Shown: positions 1-9,282, counted from the first letter of the stretch. The stretch: 64,000 bases of DNA from an uncultured Lachnospiraceae bacterium (GCA_947630125.1 CANRGO010000004.1:1-64000); one strand, 5' to 3'. The notes: generated from the sequence alone by a model not told the origin. A program made the numbers and translations.

Positions 1-77
1 TTGTTGTTGATTCATACCGATAAAAATTTCTGATTTTCTGTCGGTGAAGATGGTTTTGGTAGTCCTACCGAAAATTA
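1..77. repeat. 77-bp direct repeat, copy 1 (may extend left of window)
   Basis: ttgttgttgattcataccgataaaaatttctgattttctgtcggtgaagatggttttggtagtcctaccgaaaatta is identical at 1-77 and 225-301; offset 224 bp. Confidence 0.95.
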
Positions 78-224
78 TATTGGTTTACAACCTGTAGGCA
101 TTAGTCTTTTGGTCATGCAATCAGCCTCCATTGTCGGTACAGACACTTCACCCCTTGAAAAAGACAACCTCCTGCCGAAATACCCCTTTTCAGCTTGCTT
201 ATCTCTTGTTTTTGTCTTTTAAGC

Positions 225-301
225 TTGTTGTTGATTCATACCGATAAAAATTTCTGATTTTCTGTCGGTGAAGATGGTTTTGGTAGTCCTACCGAAAATT
301 A
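225..301. repeat. 77-bp direct repeat, copy 2
   Basis: Exact match to 1-77. Confidence 0.95.
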
Positions 302-353
302 ACTTGCGACTATATTCTGGAATTCATAGTTATATATCGTAGTACGAAAACAC

Positions 354-382
354 TTTACAACACTGCCGTTATACAGTATGAT
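354..382 (+). promoter_or_regulatory. sigmaA-type promoter for the 431-598 small ORF
   Basis: TTTACA (354-359), 17-nt spacer, TATGAT (377-382). Confidence 0.6.
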
Positions 383-430
383 GAATTTGTAACTATTTAC
401 TTCTTACAAGTGAAAGGAAACATACTAAAG

Positions 431-598
431 ATGAATATAATCAGCTCCTTACTCATAACTATCATTTATTTAATAGCTATACCCCTTGTATTGGTATTTT
501 GGGTATCCATTTACATTATCGTAGTTCATCACGCACTTCAAATACTAAAGGGATATCGTAAAAAAAATAAGAGAAAGCCCATGGTTCTACGTGAGTAG
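431..598 (+). CDS. small membrane protein, 55 aa (MNIISSLLITIIYLIAIPLVLVFWVSIYIIVVHHALQILKGYRKKNKRKPMVLRE)
   Basis: ATG 431 preferred over the GTG at 410 in the ORF track; hydrophobic segment plus basic tail; promoter upstream, terminator at 3' end. Confidence 0.5.
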   Translation: MNIISSLLITIIYLIAIPLVLVFWVSIYIIVVHHALQILKGYRKKNKRKPMVLRE

Positions 599-612
599 AG
601 ACATGGGCTTTC
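573..612. terminator. bidirectional hairpin terminator
   Basis: GAAAGCCCATG (573-583) / CATGGGCTTTC (602-612), T-rich flank; lies between convergent small ORFs. Confidence 0.7.
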
Positions 613-625
613 ATTATAGTTTTTA

Positions 626-745
626 CTATTTCCTTTTCTGATTCTTTAAGTAAACTACAAAAACAATAATTCCTAAAATATAGAATATATTTTGCAAAAG
701 AATCGTAATAAAATTTAAATATAGTGCAAGTGTCATATTTAACAT
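626..745 (-). CDS. small membrane protein, 39 aa (MLNMTLALYLNFITILLQNIFYILGIIVFVVYLKNQKRK), not in ORF track
   Basis: Strong RBS GAAAGGAGGATAAACA-ATG; single TM-like segment with basic tail; downstream of the ABC operon on the same strand. Confidence 0.6.
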   Translation of the reverse strand: MLNMTLALYLNFITILLQNIFYILGIIVFVVYLKNQKRK

Positions 746-813
746 TGTTTATCCTCCTTTCACTATTGATTTAAAATCATCGTAAAAAATATCAACTAGA
801 AAATATATCCTTC

Positions 814-1617
814 TTAATAGTGTAACAAATTTCCTCTTTTTTTAGCTCTGGTAACAAATACTTTAAACAACAGATTTCCAATAGCAAACCAAAGAACACT
901 AATCACAATAAGCCATATAAATTCCATGAAATAACTTTTTCCTGATAAACATAAACGAATGACTCTGTTACAGCATGTTAGGGGAATCAGTTTGGTGATA
1001 TTTGTTACTGCCTCACTTGTGGGAATCGTATCTGTGATAAATAGCAAACCAGTCTGAACTAATAACATAACGGATCCAATTCGCTTCAGGTGAATTGCCA
1101 TACCACTTAATAACAAACCCAGTCCATACATGCCCAACGTACAAAATGCGAATGCCAGTAGGATACTCAAATGAAAAGGAATTACTATCTGCCATAAAAA
1201 GCCTGCGAGCAGCAAAAGACCCACAAAAACAATTATTTCTGCCAACAATGAAGAGATCATATTTGCAAGCAACAACAATTGAATGCTGCATATTGAATTC
1301 AACTTCCTGTAAAAAGTACCTCTCGTTAATTCCATAGAAACTTTGCTGGTACTAGAAGACATGGCTTCTACAGATACTGTCCAAGCCAAATATCCAACGA
1401 GCGTCAACACTTTATAATTTTCATAATCATATTTGACACCAAAAGACATGCCCACATTTCCTGATATTAAAACTGCCATAAAAATAACGAAAAAAATTAA
1501 ATCTGAAACGAAGGAAAATCGATATCTAAGAGAGGTTTTTACCTCCATATTAATTTCATAAAAAAAGGCATTTGCCTTTTTTATAACACTTCCACTTAAT
1601 TCATGTACCTTAGTCAT
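814..1617 (-). CDS. ABC-2 type transporter permease
   Basis: 267 aa, about six hydrophobic segments, adjacent to an ABC ATPase. Confidence 0.75.
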   Translation of the reverse strand: MTKVHELSGSVIKKANAFFYEINMEVKTSLRYRFSFVSDLIFFVIFMAVLISGNVGMSFGVKYDYENYKVLTLVGYLAWTVSVEAMSSSTSKVSMELTRGTFYRKLNSICSIQLLLLANMISSLLAEIIVFVGLLLLAGFLWQIVIPFHLSILLAFAFCTLGMYGLGLLLSGMAIHLKRIGSVMLLVQTGLLFITDTIPTSEAVTNITKLIPLTCCNRVIRLCLSGKSYFMEFIWLIVISVLWFAIGNLLFKVFVTRAKKRGNLLHY

Positions 1618-1640
1618 TCTGCTCTCCTCATCCTCTATTT

Positions 1641-2318
1641 CTATCCAAATAATTTCTGATACTCTTCAAACAATTGATCTCTTGTAAGATTAGAACCCTT
1701 TGAGATAATCTGACCTTCCTTCAAATAGTAAATCTGATTCGAAATTTCTGAACAAAAATAAAAGTCATGTGAAGCCAGAATTATGATTCTGTCTTTTTTT
1801 GCTTCCTGTAAAAGTTCTTTCAAAACCTGTAGATTCGAGATATCCAATCCCTCTGCTGCCTCATCTAAAATAATGCACTTTGACTCCGATACAATTGCGC
1901 TAAATAATGCCACAATTCTTTTTTGCCCATAGGATAAAATTTCCGTTAGTTTATCTTGAAATTCATCATATTGAGGAAATATTTTTTTATAAAAAGTAAT
2001 ATTCTTCTCAATATCTTTTTTGCTTAAGCCTCTCAATATTCCAAAGAAATATACATTCTCTTTTACCGTATTCTTCATGTATAAATTTTTATCTCCTGCC
2101 AACAATAACACAACGTCTTTCTTGGAAAACCCGTTCTGATAGTCGATGGTTCCAGAGGTTGGAATGTTTAAGTCCGCAAGCAATCCAAAAAGCGTTGTTT
2201 TGCCCGTTCCATTGGGAGCTACCACTGTATGGATTGTATTTGGTGCTAAGTCTAAATCCAAATCCTTCAAAATATAGTTCTTATCAAATCTACAACTTAC
2301 TTTATGTAATTGAATCAT
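1641..2318 (-). CDS. ABC transporter ATP-binding protein
   Basis: Walker A PNGTGKTT, Walker B CIILDEAAEGLD, H-loop ASHD. Confidence 0.9.
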   Translation of the reverse strand: MIQLHKVSCRFDKNYILKDLDLDLAPNTIHTVVAPNGTGKTTLFGLLADLNIPTSGTIDYQNGFSKKDVVLLLAGDKNLYMKNTVKENVYFFGILRGLSKKDIEKNITFYKKIFPQYDEFQDKLTEILSYGQKRIVALFSAIVSESKCIILDEAAEGLDISNLQVLKELLQEAKKDRIIILASHDFYFCSEISNQIYYLKEGQIISKGSNLTRDQLFEEYQKLFG

Positions 2319-2371
2319 TGAGTTCCTCCAAAATGTCTACTAATTTCAATTGATTTAACAATTTACCCTTC

Positions 2372-3508
2372 CTATCTTCGACTTCTTTTTACCCTAAAAC
2401 ACTTATACAAACAAAATAGCGCAATCAACACCGATGTAATCGCTGCAATCAACAACCACTTGAATCCAAGAAAAACTGATGGAAGTAGAAAGAAGAAATT
2501 TACCATAGAGTAGGCAACAAATTTACTTTTTATTATGTCAGTTAGAACATATTTACCAAGAAAGCCTCTTTGCAGAAGATGTGCTTCCGACTGATTCATC
2601 TGTAAATCAAAATTCATCGCAATGGCTGATAAAATAAGAAATGAAAACATACTATATTCTACTGGTATGAAAAAAATACTCATGGAAATTACCATGCAAA
2701 TTAGAAACGAAGTAAGAATCAGATTAAGGTTCGCCCTTAAACGGGCGATTTCTTTTTTCCAAAAAAATATTCTCGTGTTATCATAGAAGTCTTCACACCA
2801 ATTGGTATTTTTTTCCTTCGCCTTACCAATCAGCGTTTCCGCACTCGTTTGAATTTCCTGGCTTTCACTATTTGAGAAGTTAACACCATTGTATCTCTGC
2901 TGACCTATCTTATACATGAGTTTATAAAGCGAAAGAATGGATTCATAATTTACTCGCTTCATTGTGATATATATGTACAAAACAATAGTCAATGCAAGTC
3001 CCGTGAGAATAATAGCTTCATATATAATACAAATGACAACCAACAGGCTAATTAGCAAATCATAGATTCGGCTGTTCCATCGATTTCGTAAAAAAATCCA
3101 TAGATTAACCATTGCATTTAAGATACATAGGATCCCAACCATCTTTGTATAGGAGGTAATGCAAAGCAACGATAGAAGCAAGCTTCCTCCTAACAATTTC
3201 AGACTCAGCAAAAATTTGTATTCCTCAAGGGATACTACTTTTAATTCGATCAGTTGGTAATCGATGGTCATTCCTTGTGTTGGGCTGATAATTTTAATCA
3301 TCAAATAACCCATACAGCCATAAACAATCATGGCCTCCTTAAACAGATGACCAAACTGATAGGAAGTCCATACTGCATTTGCTACGATAAAAATAACGGA
3401 ACTCAGTAGGCCTAAAAATAAAAAAGGCTTCTCCATAATAAAATGTTTGCATCTTCTATATTTTTCAAGGGCTAATAGGGAAAACGCTCTAATCATAGCT
3501 TTCTCCAA
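2372..3508 (-). CDS. ABC exporter membrane protein
   Basis: 378 aa polytopic membrane protein overlapping the upstream ATPase gene. Confidence 0.65.
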   Translation of the reverse strand: MEKAMIRAFSLLALEKYRRCKHFIMEKPFLFLGLLSSVIFIVANAVWTSYQFGHLFKEAMIVYGCMGYLMIKIISPTQGMTIDYQLIELKVVSLEEYKFLLSLKLLGGSLLLSLLCITSYTKMVGILCILNAMVNLWIFLRNRWNSRIYDLLISLLVVICIIYEAIILTGLALTIVLYIYITMKRVNYESILSLYKLMYKIGQQRYNGVNFSNSESQEIQTSAETLIGKAKEKNTNWCEDFYDNTRIFFWKKEIARLRANLNLILTSFLICMVISMSIFFIPVEYSMFSFLILSAIAMNFDLQMNQSEAHLLQRGFLGKYVLTDIIKSKFVAYSMVNFFFLLPSVFLGFKWLLIAAITSVLIALFCLYKCFRVKRSRR

Positions 3509-4178
3509 TCATAGCATTCACCATTTGACGATCAATTTTATCATCAACCAATACAATTCCATCCTTGGTAAATATCAGAAAATAGTCACAAACCGTCTCA
3601 AGTGACTCAATATCATGACTTGAAATGATAATGCAAGCATCTTGTTTAAGTCCTTTACAAAAATTCAAAGATTGTTCTAGCTGAATTGGATCTAAGCCAT
3701 TAAATGGTTCATCCAATAGGATATTCTTTGATTTTTTTAGAAATGCAATCATAAGCATCATCCTTTGCAATGTACCTTTTGACATTGCATGTGGAAAGAA
3801 ATATAAATGTTCTTCCATTTTAAATGTTGTCAATAACTCATGAATTTTTTCAATGGCTTCCGTCTTCTTATACTTCTCTACCTTACATACAAGCCATAAA
3901 TGTTCATATAAGGTTAAGTCATTATAGTAGGTTGCCTCAGCAGATACATAATACATATCTCTGGTCAAATAATCTATCTTCGAAACATCACCTTGGTCTG
4001 TTTTCAGCTTCACTTCATCCGATTCTAATAATCCACATATGCACTTCATGAGAGTTGTTTTTCCGACTCCATTCCGTCCTATCAACCCATAGATTTTGCC
4101 GTTTTCAAAATGAAACTGCCAATTATTGATGATTGTTTTGCTTCCATAGGATTTTGTTATTTTCTGAATATCAATCAT
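3489..4178 (-). CDS. ABC transporter ATP-binding protein
   Basis: Walker A GRNGVGKTT, Walker B NILLDEPFNGLD, H-loop SSHD. Confidence 0.9.
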   Translation of the reverse strand: MIDIQKITKSYGSKTIINNWQFHFENGKIYGLIGRNGVGKTTLMKCICGLLESDEVKLKTDQGDVSKIDYLTRDMYYVSAEATYYNDLTLYEHLWLVCKVEKYKKTEAIEKIHELLTTFKMEEHLYFFPHAMSKGTLQRMMLMIAFLKKSKNILLDEPFNGLDPIQLEQSLNFCKGLKQDACIIISSHDIESLETVCDYFLIFTKDGIVLVDDKIDRQMVNAMIGESYD

Positions 4179-4575
4179 ACTTTTTCAAATCCACCTTCAT
4201 GAAACTAAATATAAAATAGACTAATGTAAGGAATGAAAAAAATAGTACAAGTGCAATATTTCCTATGTATAAAATTTGATTGTTCTCCATTTGATATTTC
4301 TTTGCAAATTGCATCAAATGACTAATAAACATCAGTGAAAAAAAGTATAATGTAAAATGACAAGCCTGGGTTAGTAACCCAATTAGCTTAGGTTTACCAA
4401 TAGAATCTGCTCTCTTTATTTCACTTAAAAAAACTCTTCCAACTATCATCAGTATAATAGAAATAGATAATACGGTTGCATTGCCATTAAATACATAAAA
4501 GCAGAAGCCTGATATAGCAAAGGTTAGAAAGCTTTTCAAAACATTTTCAAAACTAATTACATTATTTTTCAACAT
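4171..4575 (-). CDS. hypothetical membrane protein, 134 aa
   Basis: Multiple hydrophobic segments; RBS CGGAGG; overlaps the ATPase start. Confidence 0.65.
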   Translation of the reverse strand: MLKNNVISFENVLKSFLTFAISGFCFYVFNGNATVLSISIILMIVGRVFLSEIKRADSIGKPKLIGLLTQACHFTLYFFSLMFISHLMQFAKKYQMENNQILYIGNIALVLFFSFLTLVYFIFSFMKVDLKKYD

Positions 4576-4607
4576 TTTTTTCCTCCGTTTTGTGTTTAAA
4601 TTTTATT

Positions 4608-4790
4608 TTAGGATTTTTTTACTAATATTATTGTTGTTACTGCAGTAAGCGAATTTAAAACACATAGCAACATACATATAATTATCAAAGCCTCAAACTT
4701 AAAATATAGTGTAGTTATTCCAATAATGATTGTGATAATGCCTGTCAAAATTTGAATGATGGGTAATATTTTATTACGTTCCTGTTTCAT
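4608..4790 (-). CDS. hypothetical membrane protein, 60 aa
   Basis: RBS TTGGAGGCAAT-ATG; two hydrophobic segments. Confidence 0.6.
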   Translation of the reverse strand: MKQERNKILPIIQILTGIITIIIGITTLYFKFEALIIICMLLCVLNSLTAVTTIILVKKS

Positions 4791-4831
4791 ATTGCCTCCA
4801 ATCGTAGTAAATAACTGCTGCGATATCGAAT

Positions 4832-5248
4832 TTAGATTTTTATTTTTGTAATAACCGACTTATACGAAATTGATAGCAACAACAAAGCCCCTGTTATAGC
4901 CGTAATCGACGATATCAATCCATCTATATCTATTATCGCTATTGATAAAGCACCTATTAACAAAACAGCACTCACTACGATTGCTGCTATATCTAAAATG
5001 TTTTTTTCACCTTTTAATCTCAATATAATTGTACTGATTTCAAGTAGTGCAGAAGAAATGAATGCAAGCACAAAGAACTCGTCATATATTTTCATCTCAA
5101 TTATACTCAGCAGCCCTAACAATACCATATACAGTCCAATGCAATAGTATCCAATATTCAACTTCTTAAGTTCAAGCGAATACCACTTCATTCTAGGTAA
5201 TATAGCAATCCATATTCCCGAAATAACCAACATTGTATTCATATTCAA
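4832..5248 (-). CDS. hypothetical membrane protein, 138 aa
   Basis: Polytopic hydrophobic ORF in the ABC operon. Confidence 0.6.
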   Translation of the reverse strand: MNMNTMLVISGIWIAILPRMKWYSLELKKLNIGYYCIGLYMVLLGLLSIIEMKIYDEFFVLAFISSALLEISTIILRLKGEKNILDIAAIVVSAVLLIGALSIAIIDIDGLISSITAITGALLLLSISYKSVITKIKI

Positions 5249-5293
5249 CCCACTTTCAGATTTATTAATTTTGTAAAAACAAAAATGATATTT

Positions 5294-5446
5294 CTATTTT
5301 ATTGAAATATAGTATGCTGCTTCGCCTATATTCTTTCCAAATATATAAAATACAAAAATAGCTACTATCATCATTAAAAAAAATATAAAGTTACTGAAAG
5401 CTTTATTACAATTCATAAGGTTCTTAAAATTCAGAATAGTATTCAT
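5294..5446 (-). CDS. small membrane protein, 50 aa (MNTILNFKNLMNCNKAFSNFIFFLMMIVAIFVFYIFGKNIGEAAYYISIK), not in ORF track
   Basis: RBS TAGGAGGACGATTAA-ATG; one TM-like segment followed by GKNIGEAAYY; first gene of the ABC operon. Confidence 0.65.
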   Translation of the reverse strand: MNTILNFKNLMNCNKAFSNFIFFLMMIVAIFVFYIFGKNIGEAAYYISIK

Positions 5447-5514
5447 TTAATCGTCCTCCTATTTAAAATGCGTAGTACTATTCGATTTCAAAGTATTACA
5501 ACTATTGTTTTATA

Positions 5515-5545
5515 GTATAACATTCTTGTCATTTCCACAATGCTT
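5515..5545 (-). promoter_or_regulatory. conserved promoter element, copy A (ABC operon)
   Basis: Minus strand AAGCATTGTGGAAATGACAAGAATGTTATAC; 25/31 identical, ungapped, to 9173-9203. Confidence 0.65.
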
Positions 5546-5582
5546 GATGCTTATTTTTACGTTCTATTCTAAATAACCATCA

Positions 5583-6618
5583 CTATTTTCCAGCGGAAAT
5601 ATATTTTAAAATTCGTTTCCCTAATTCTCCATTTGTGTTTGTAATATTTTCAATTAATAATAACCTGCCATCAGGTAAAAATTTACGTATCAATATATAA
5701 GTATCAAATGGGGTATCACTCTCATTCATAGCAACTCTATTTTCAAGATAATTCTCTTCTTGATCATATACCCATATTCCACTATTTGTATTATAAATTA
5801 GTAATTGTATGTCTGTTCCAGCTCCAATAGATAGCACAAGTTCATCTTGATCAAATAAAGTATTTTGCTCTTGATTCTCTAATATTCCACTTTCCATATT
5901 TAATCTACTAATGTAGATATGTTCATCTTTTCTATAACACATATATACAGACCCATCTTGACCTAGTCCAGCAGTTTGCAGCTCATCAATTTCTAAAACG
6001 GTATTATTTATTTTTGCAATGAGTTTTCCCTGTTTGTCTAGGAGAATTCCCTTAAAAGAACCATATCCCCATTGTATAAAATAAGACACATTTTGATCTA
6101 CTAAAAACTGGTAGGGCATTAACTTTTCACCCTCAGTCGAATCGCTAATATCAAGTATCGAAGAAACTTCAAACTTATCATTCAGTATCCAAATCTCATG
6201 CTTTGCCGTATTTTCTTCACTTAAAAATTCTGTATTACCTGTTAGAAGCAAATAAATATTTCCATACATATCTGTTGTCATTTTTGTAACATCTAAATAT
6301 TCTGGAATGTCTAACTCAATTCTTTCCACTTCACTTTGGCCTACTTTCATTTTATAAAAGCCCGCTTCACCATATTCAGACGATTGATATAAAATTAAAT
6401 TTTCTCCATCGGAAATACATATATTTGCAAAATGTATTTCTCCATCATATTCGACAACTTGAGCTTGTGTATTTACTTCTGCTAATTTAGCAATCTCTAC
6501 ATTATCTTCATCTGTCTCAACAATATTATTTTTTCTTATTATTTCCTACTGCAATTGTGATTGTAACTATTGCACATAAGATAGCTGCTCCTATTGCGAT
6601 CCATAATGCTATGCTCAT
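5583..6618 (-). pseudogene. membrane-anchored propeller-like protein, frameshifted in an A6 run (ORF-track fragment 5583-6350)
   Basis: RBS GAGAGGAGTTAGT-ATG at 6618 starts MSIALWIAIGAAILCAIVTITIAVGNNKKK*; removing one A rejoins NNKKNNIVETDEDN... with the 255-aa ORF; C-terminus resembles the 8035-9102 product. Confidence 0.7.
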
Positions 6619-6646
6619 ACTAACTCCTCTCTACGGTAATGATGTG

Positions 6647-7999
6647 TCAATTCACCTTTTCATTGACATAAATGGTTGCTCTATTTTGTATGATTGCAAC
6701 TACTTCTTCTACTGTTTTTTCTCCAGCAAAATAAGCTGCCGCTTCCTCACACAAGGGATTATAAATAATATAATCTGGCGAACTTGTGATATCTGCATTT
6801 TCAATGATGGAAAGTAATTTGTCTGCTTGTTCTTGGGGTATATTATATAAATCAATTGCCAAATCCCCATCAAATCGAACTTGTTCTTTTATTATTTTTT
6901 TCTGACTACCATCTGTACTAGTGAAATACTCTGGTTCTAAATTATCTGCTAATTGTTCTTTAACAATCTCTCTTGACAAAGATAACCCATGTGAAAGATT
7001 TTGTTGATAATCTTTCTTCAAAAAGCTATAAATAAAATCCCAAGAAGCTTCTTTATAATTACTACCCATGCTAATTGCTAGCATATGATTTCCTTGAGTT
7101 ATTACCGTTCCAGAATCACCTTCTGTTGGAAAGCCAATATAACTGATTTCCGAATCATCAAAAAGATTTTCATTATGGCATATATCATACACTTTACAGA
7201 TTGCCGCTGGACATATCATTGCTTTTCCATCTAAAAAAGTTTGTTTAACAGAAAAATCATTATCAATATTTAATTTATCTGGAAACAGATTGCAAAAAGT
7301 TAAAAGTTTCCGAAATGCTTCGCTGTCAAAACTGCAGACCCCTGTTTCCCAGTCAATAAATGAATCAATATTCCCAGAAAGAATGGTTGCAAAAACATCC
7401 ATTTTAGTCTCACTAGGATAAAGTAACATGCCTTCCTCCTGTTTTTCATATAAATCCATCATCTGATTGATATTCCAATGGTCAAGATTATCTAAAACCT
7501 CTTTTTTCCCTGCAAAAGTGCTTAAGACAAAACTTGTAGGCATGGCATACAAGTTATTCTTATATGAAAATGCATCAAAAATATTCATAAAATAGGCTTC
7601 TTGGTTGAAATCAGCTTCTTCTAGTAAATAGGGATACAAATCTTCTGTATACTCTGCTACCACGTCACTAGTAGAGTAGCTATATCCAAAATCAATTATA
7701 TCTGGGCCATTTCCCGAAATAATTTCTCGCTGAATCTTTAAAAGTCCATCTTCTGCTGGCTCTGATGATCTTTCATATAATTTGATTTCAATCTGATAAT
7801 CTTCGTTTGTCTGATTAAACAGTTCAACTTGTTTTAACAGGTCATTATCATCATTAAATGTCGCTAGAATTAAAGTTGTTGTATCTGATACTGACATTAA
7901 TTTCTCAACATTTGACTTTTCTACCTTTTTGTTGTTTTTAAATCCGCAGGATGTGATAAGAAGTGCGACTATGAGTATAGCAGTTATTGTTTTTTTCAA
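6647..7999 (-). CDS. extracellular solute-binding lipoprotein (ABC family 1-like)
   Basis: TTG start with RBS AAGGAGAAATATA; MKKTITAILIVALLITSCGF lipobox; SBP-type fold motifs (GNGPDIIDFG, FLDGKAMI). Confidence 0.8.
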   Translation of the reverse strand: MKKTITAILIVALLITSCGFKNNKKVEKSNVEKLMSVSDTTTLILATFNDDNDLLKQVELFNQTNEDYQIEIKLYERSSEPAEDGLLKIQREIISGNGPDIIDFGYSYSTSDVVAEYTEDLYPYLLEEADFNQEAYFMNIFDAFSYKNNLYAMPTSFVLSTFAGKKEVLDNLDHWNINQMMDLYEKQEEGMLLYPSETKMDVFATILSGNIDSFIDWETGVCSFDSEAFRKLLTFCNLFPDKLNIDNDFSVKQTFLDGKAMICPAAICKVYDICHNENLFDDSEISYIGFPTEGDSGTVITQGNHMLAISMGSNYKEASWDFIYSFLKKDYQQNLSHGLSLSREIVKEQLADNLEPEYFTSTDGSQKKIIKEQVRFDGDLAIDLYNIPQEQADKLLSIIENADITSSPDYIIYNPLCEEAAAYFAGEKTVEEVVAIIQNRATIYVNEKVN

Positions 8000-8034
8000 T
8001 ATATTTCTCCTTATAAAATAAACAAAACAGTTTT

Positions 8035-9102
8035 CTATTTCCCAGCTGGAATATAGTAAAAAATGAATTTTTCTTCTTGTATACCATAAATACATAAGCG
8101 ACCATCTCCAAGAAAACCGTATCCACCAACTTCTTCTCCTGAGATTGGAAGATTCTCTATATAAATCCTATTTTCAATTACATTCGATTCTATGTTGTAG
8201 GTATAAACTCCAGTTCTTGGATCATAGATTAATAATTCGGAATCGGTTCCTGACATAATACAATACATGTTGATATTTGGATTCTCAAGTACTGCTTCTA
8301 CATCCACAACTGTTTGCTCTTCAATGCGCCCAAGTATGATTTCATTATTGGCATTATAGTATGAGCAGTAGATAACACCCGACTTTCCGCACCCTATTTC
8401 AGCCACGCTTCCCTCACAAGTAATTCGTTCCATCTGTGTTCCCGTAGAATTTATTTTAATTATCTCATTTTCGTGATCCATGTAGTAATTGCCCTGTAAA
8501 TCAACGCAGAGATTATAAGAGCGTGCTGCTTCAGCAGGCATAAGTTCTGATATATCAAGTTTCTTTTCAATTTCACCCGTTGAATTTACAACCACCAACC
8601 ATGTTTTCTCATCGGTTGGAATATCAAATTCCTGATCATCAACTATAGTCTTTTCGGTACTAATCCACTTGGTATAACACTTATTTTGATTATCTACATA
8701 CATGTTAATAATTCGCATATCAGAAGGTATTTCTATTGATAGTGTTTCAAATATCGAAGCCTCTTGCTCCATGGTTCCCAAGAAATAATCATTTTCTGGA
8801 CTGATTCCAACCAAAAAAAGTTTACTCCCCCCCAATGCAAAACAAGATTTCCTTATGTCACTACCTTCGTAGAGAACACTAGATGACACATTAGATACCT
8901 TATATTGAATAGCTTCCACTTCTATGATTTGGTTCTCACCTGTTGCTTCAGTTGAAGTCACTGATTGTAACACTTCCTCTGTTGAAGTAGATAGCTCTTG
9001 TTGGTTATCTTTTGATTTGCTTTCGTTTGACTGATTTGTACATCCTGTTATTGAAAAAATTAAAAGTAATGTCAAAAAAAATTTTGGTAGTTTTATTGTC
9101 AT
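8035..9102 (-). CDS. lipoprotein with propeller-like repeats
   Basis: Lipobox FSITGCTN; repeated GNYYMD/GRLCIYG-type blades; ends YYIPAGK, similar to the YISAGK end of the 5583-6618 product. Confidence 0.65.
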   Translation of the reverse strand: MTIKLPKFFLTLLLIFSITGCTNQSNESKSKDNQQELSTSTEEVLQSVTSTEATGENQIIEVEAIQYKVSNVSSSVLYEGSDIRKSCFALGGSKLFLVGISPENDYFLGTMEQEASIFETLSIEIPSDMRIINMYVDNQNKCYTKWISTEKTIVDDQEFDIPTDEKTWLVVVNSTGEIEKKLDISELMPAEAARSYNLCVDLQGNYYMDHENEIIKINSTGTQMERITCEGSVAEIGCGKSGVIYCSYYNANNEIILGRIEEQTVVDVEAVLENPNINMYCIMSGTDSELLIYDPRTGVYTYNIESNVIENRIYIENLPISGEEVGGYGFLGDGRLCIYGIQEEKFIFYYIPAGK

Positions 9103-9172
9103 ATGTTAATACTCCCTTGCAATTTTTTGTTTTTGCTATTCTTGGTTTATGTATTCCAATTCATTTTATATT

Positions 9173-9203
9173 GTATAACAGTTCTGTCATTTAATCAATG
9201 CTT
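9173..9203 (-). promoter_or_regulatory. conserved promoter element, copy B
   Basis: Minus strand AAGCATTGATTAAATGACAGAACTGTTATAC; see copy A. Confidence 0.65.
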
Positions 9204-9236
9204 AGAAATTATATAAGTAGCAAATATCATCTTATT

Positions 9237-9282
9237 AAAATGCAGTCTTATTGGTCTAAGAATACCAATAAGACTGCATTTT
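9237..9282 (-). terminator. hairpin terminator of the 9359-9676 gene
   Basis: Perfect 18-bp stem AAAATGCAGTCTTATTGG / CCAATAAGACTGCATTTT, 10-nt loop. Confidence 0.75.

Noticed and set aside
1-301. CRISPR array
   Set aside because: Only two 77-bp repeats at a 224-bp period; repeat and spacer sizes are wrong and no cas genes are present
1013-1337. ORFs overlapping the ABC-2 permease (1013-1291 minus, 1095-1337 plus)
   Set aside because: Overlap a well-supported membrane protein gene in other frames; no initiation signals
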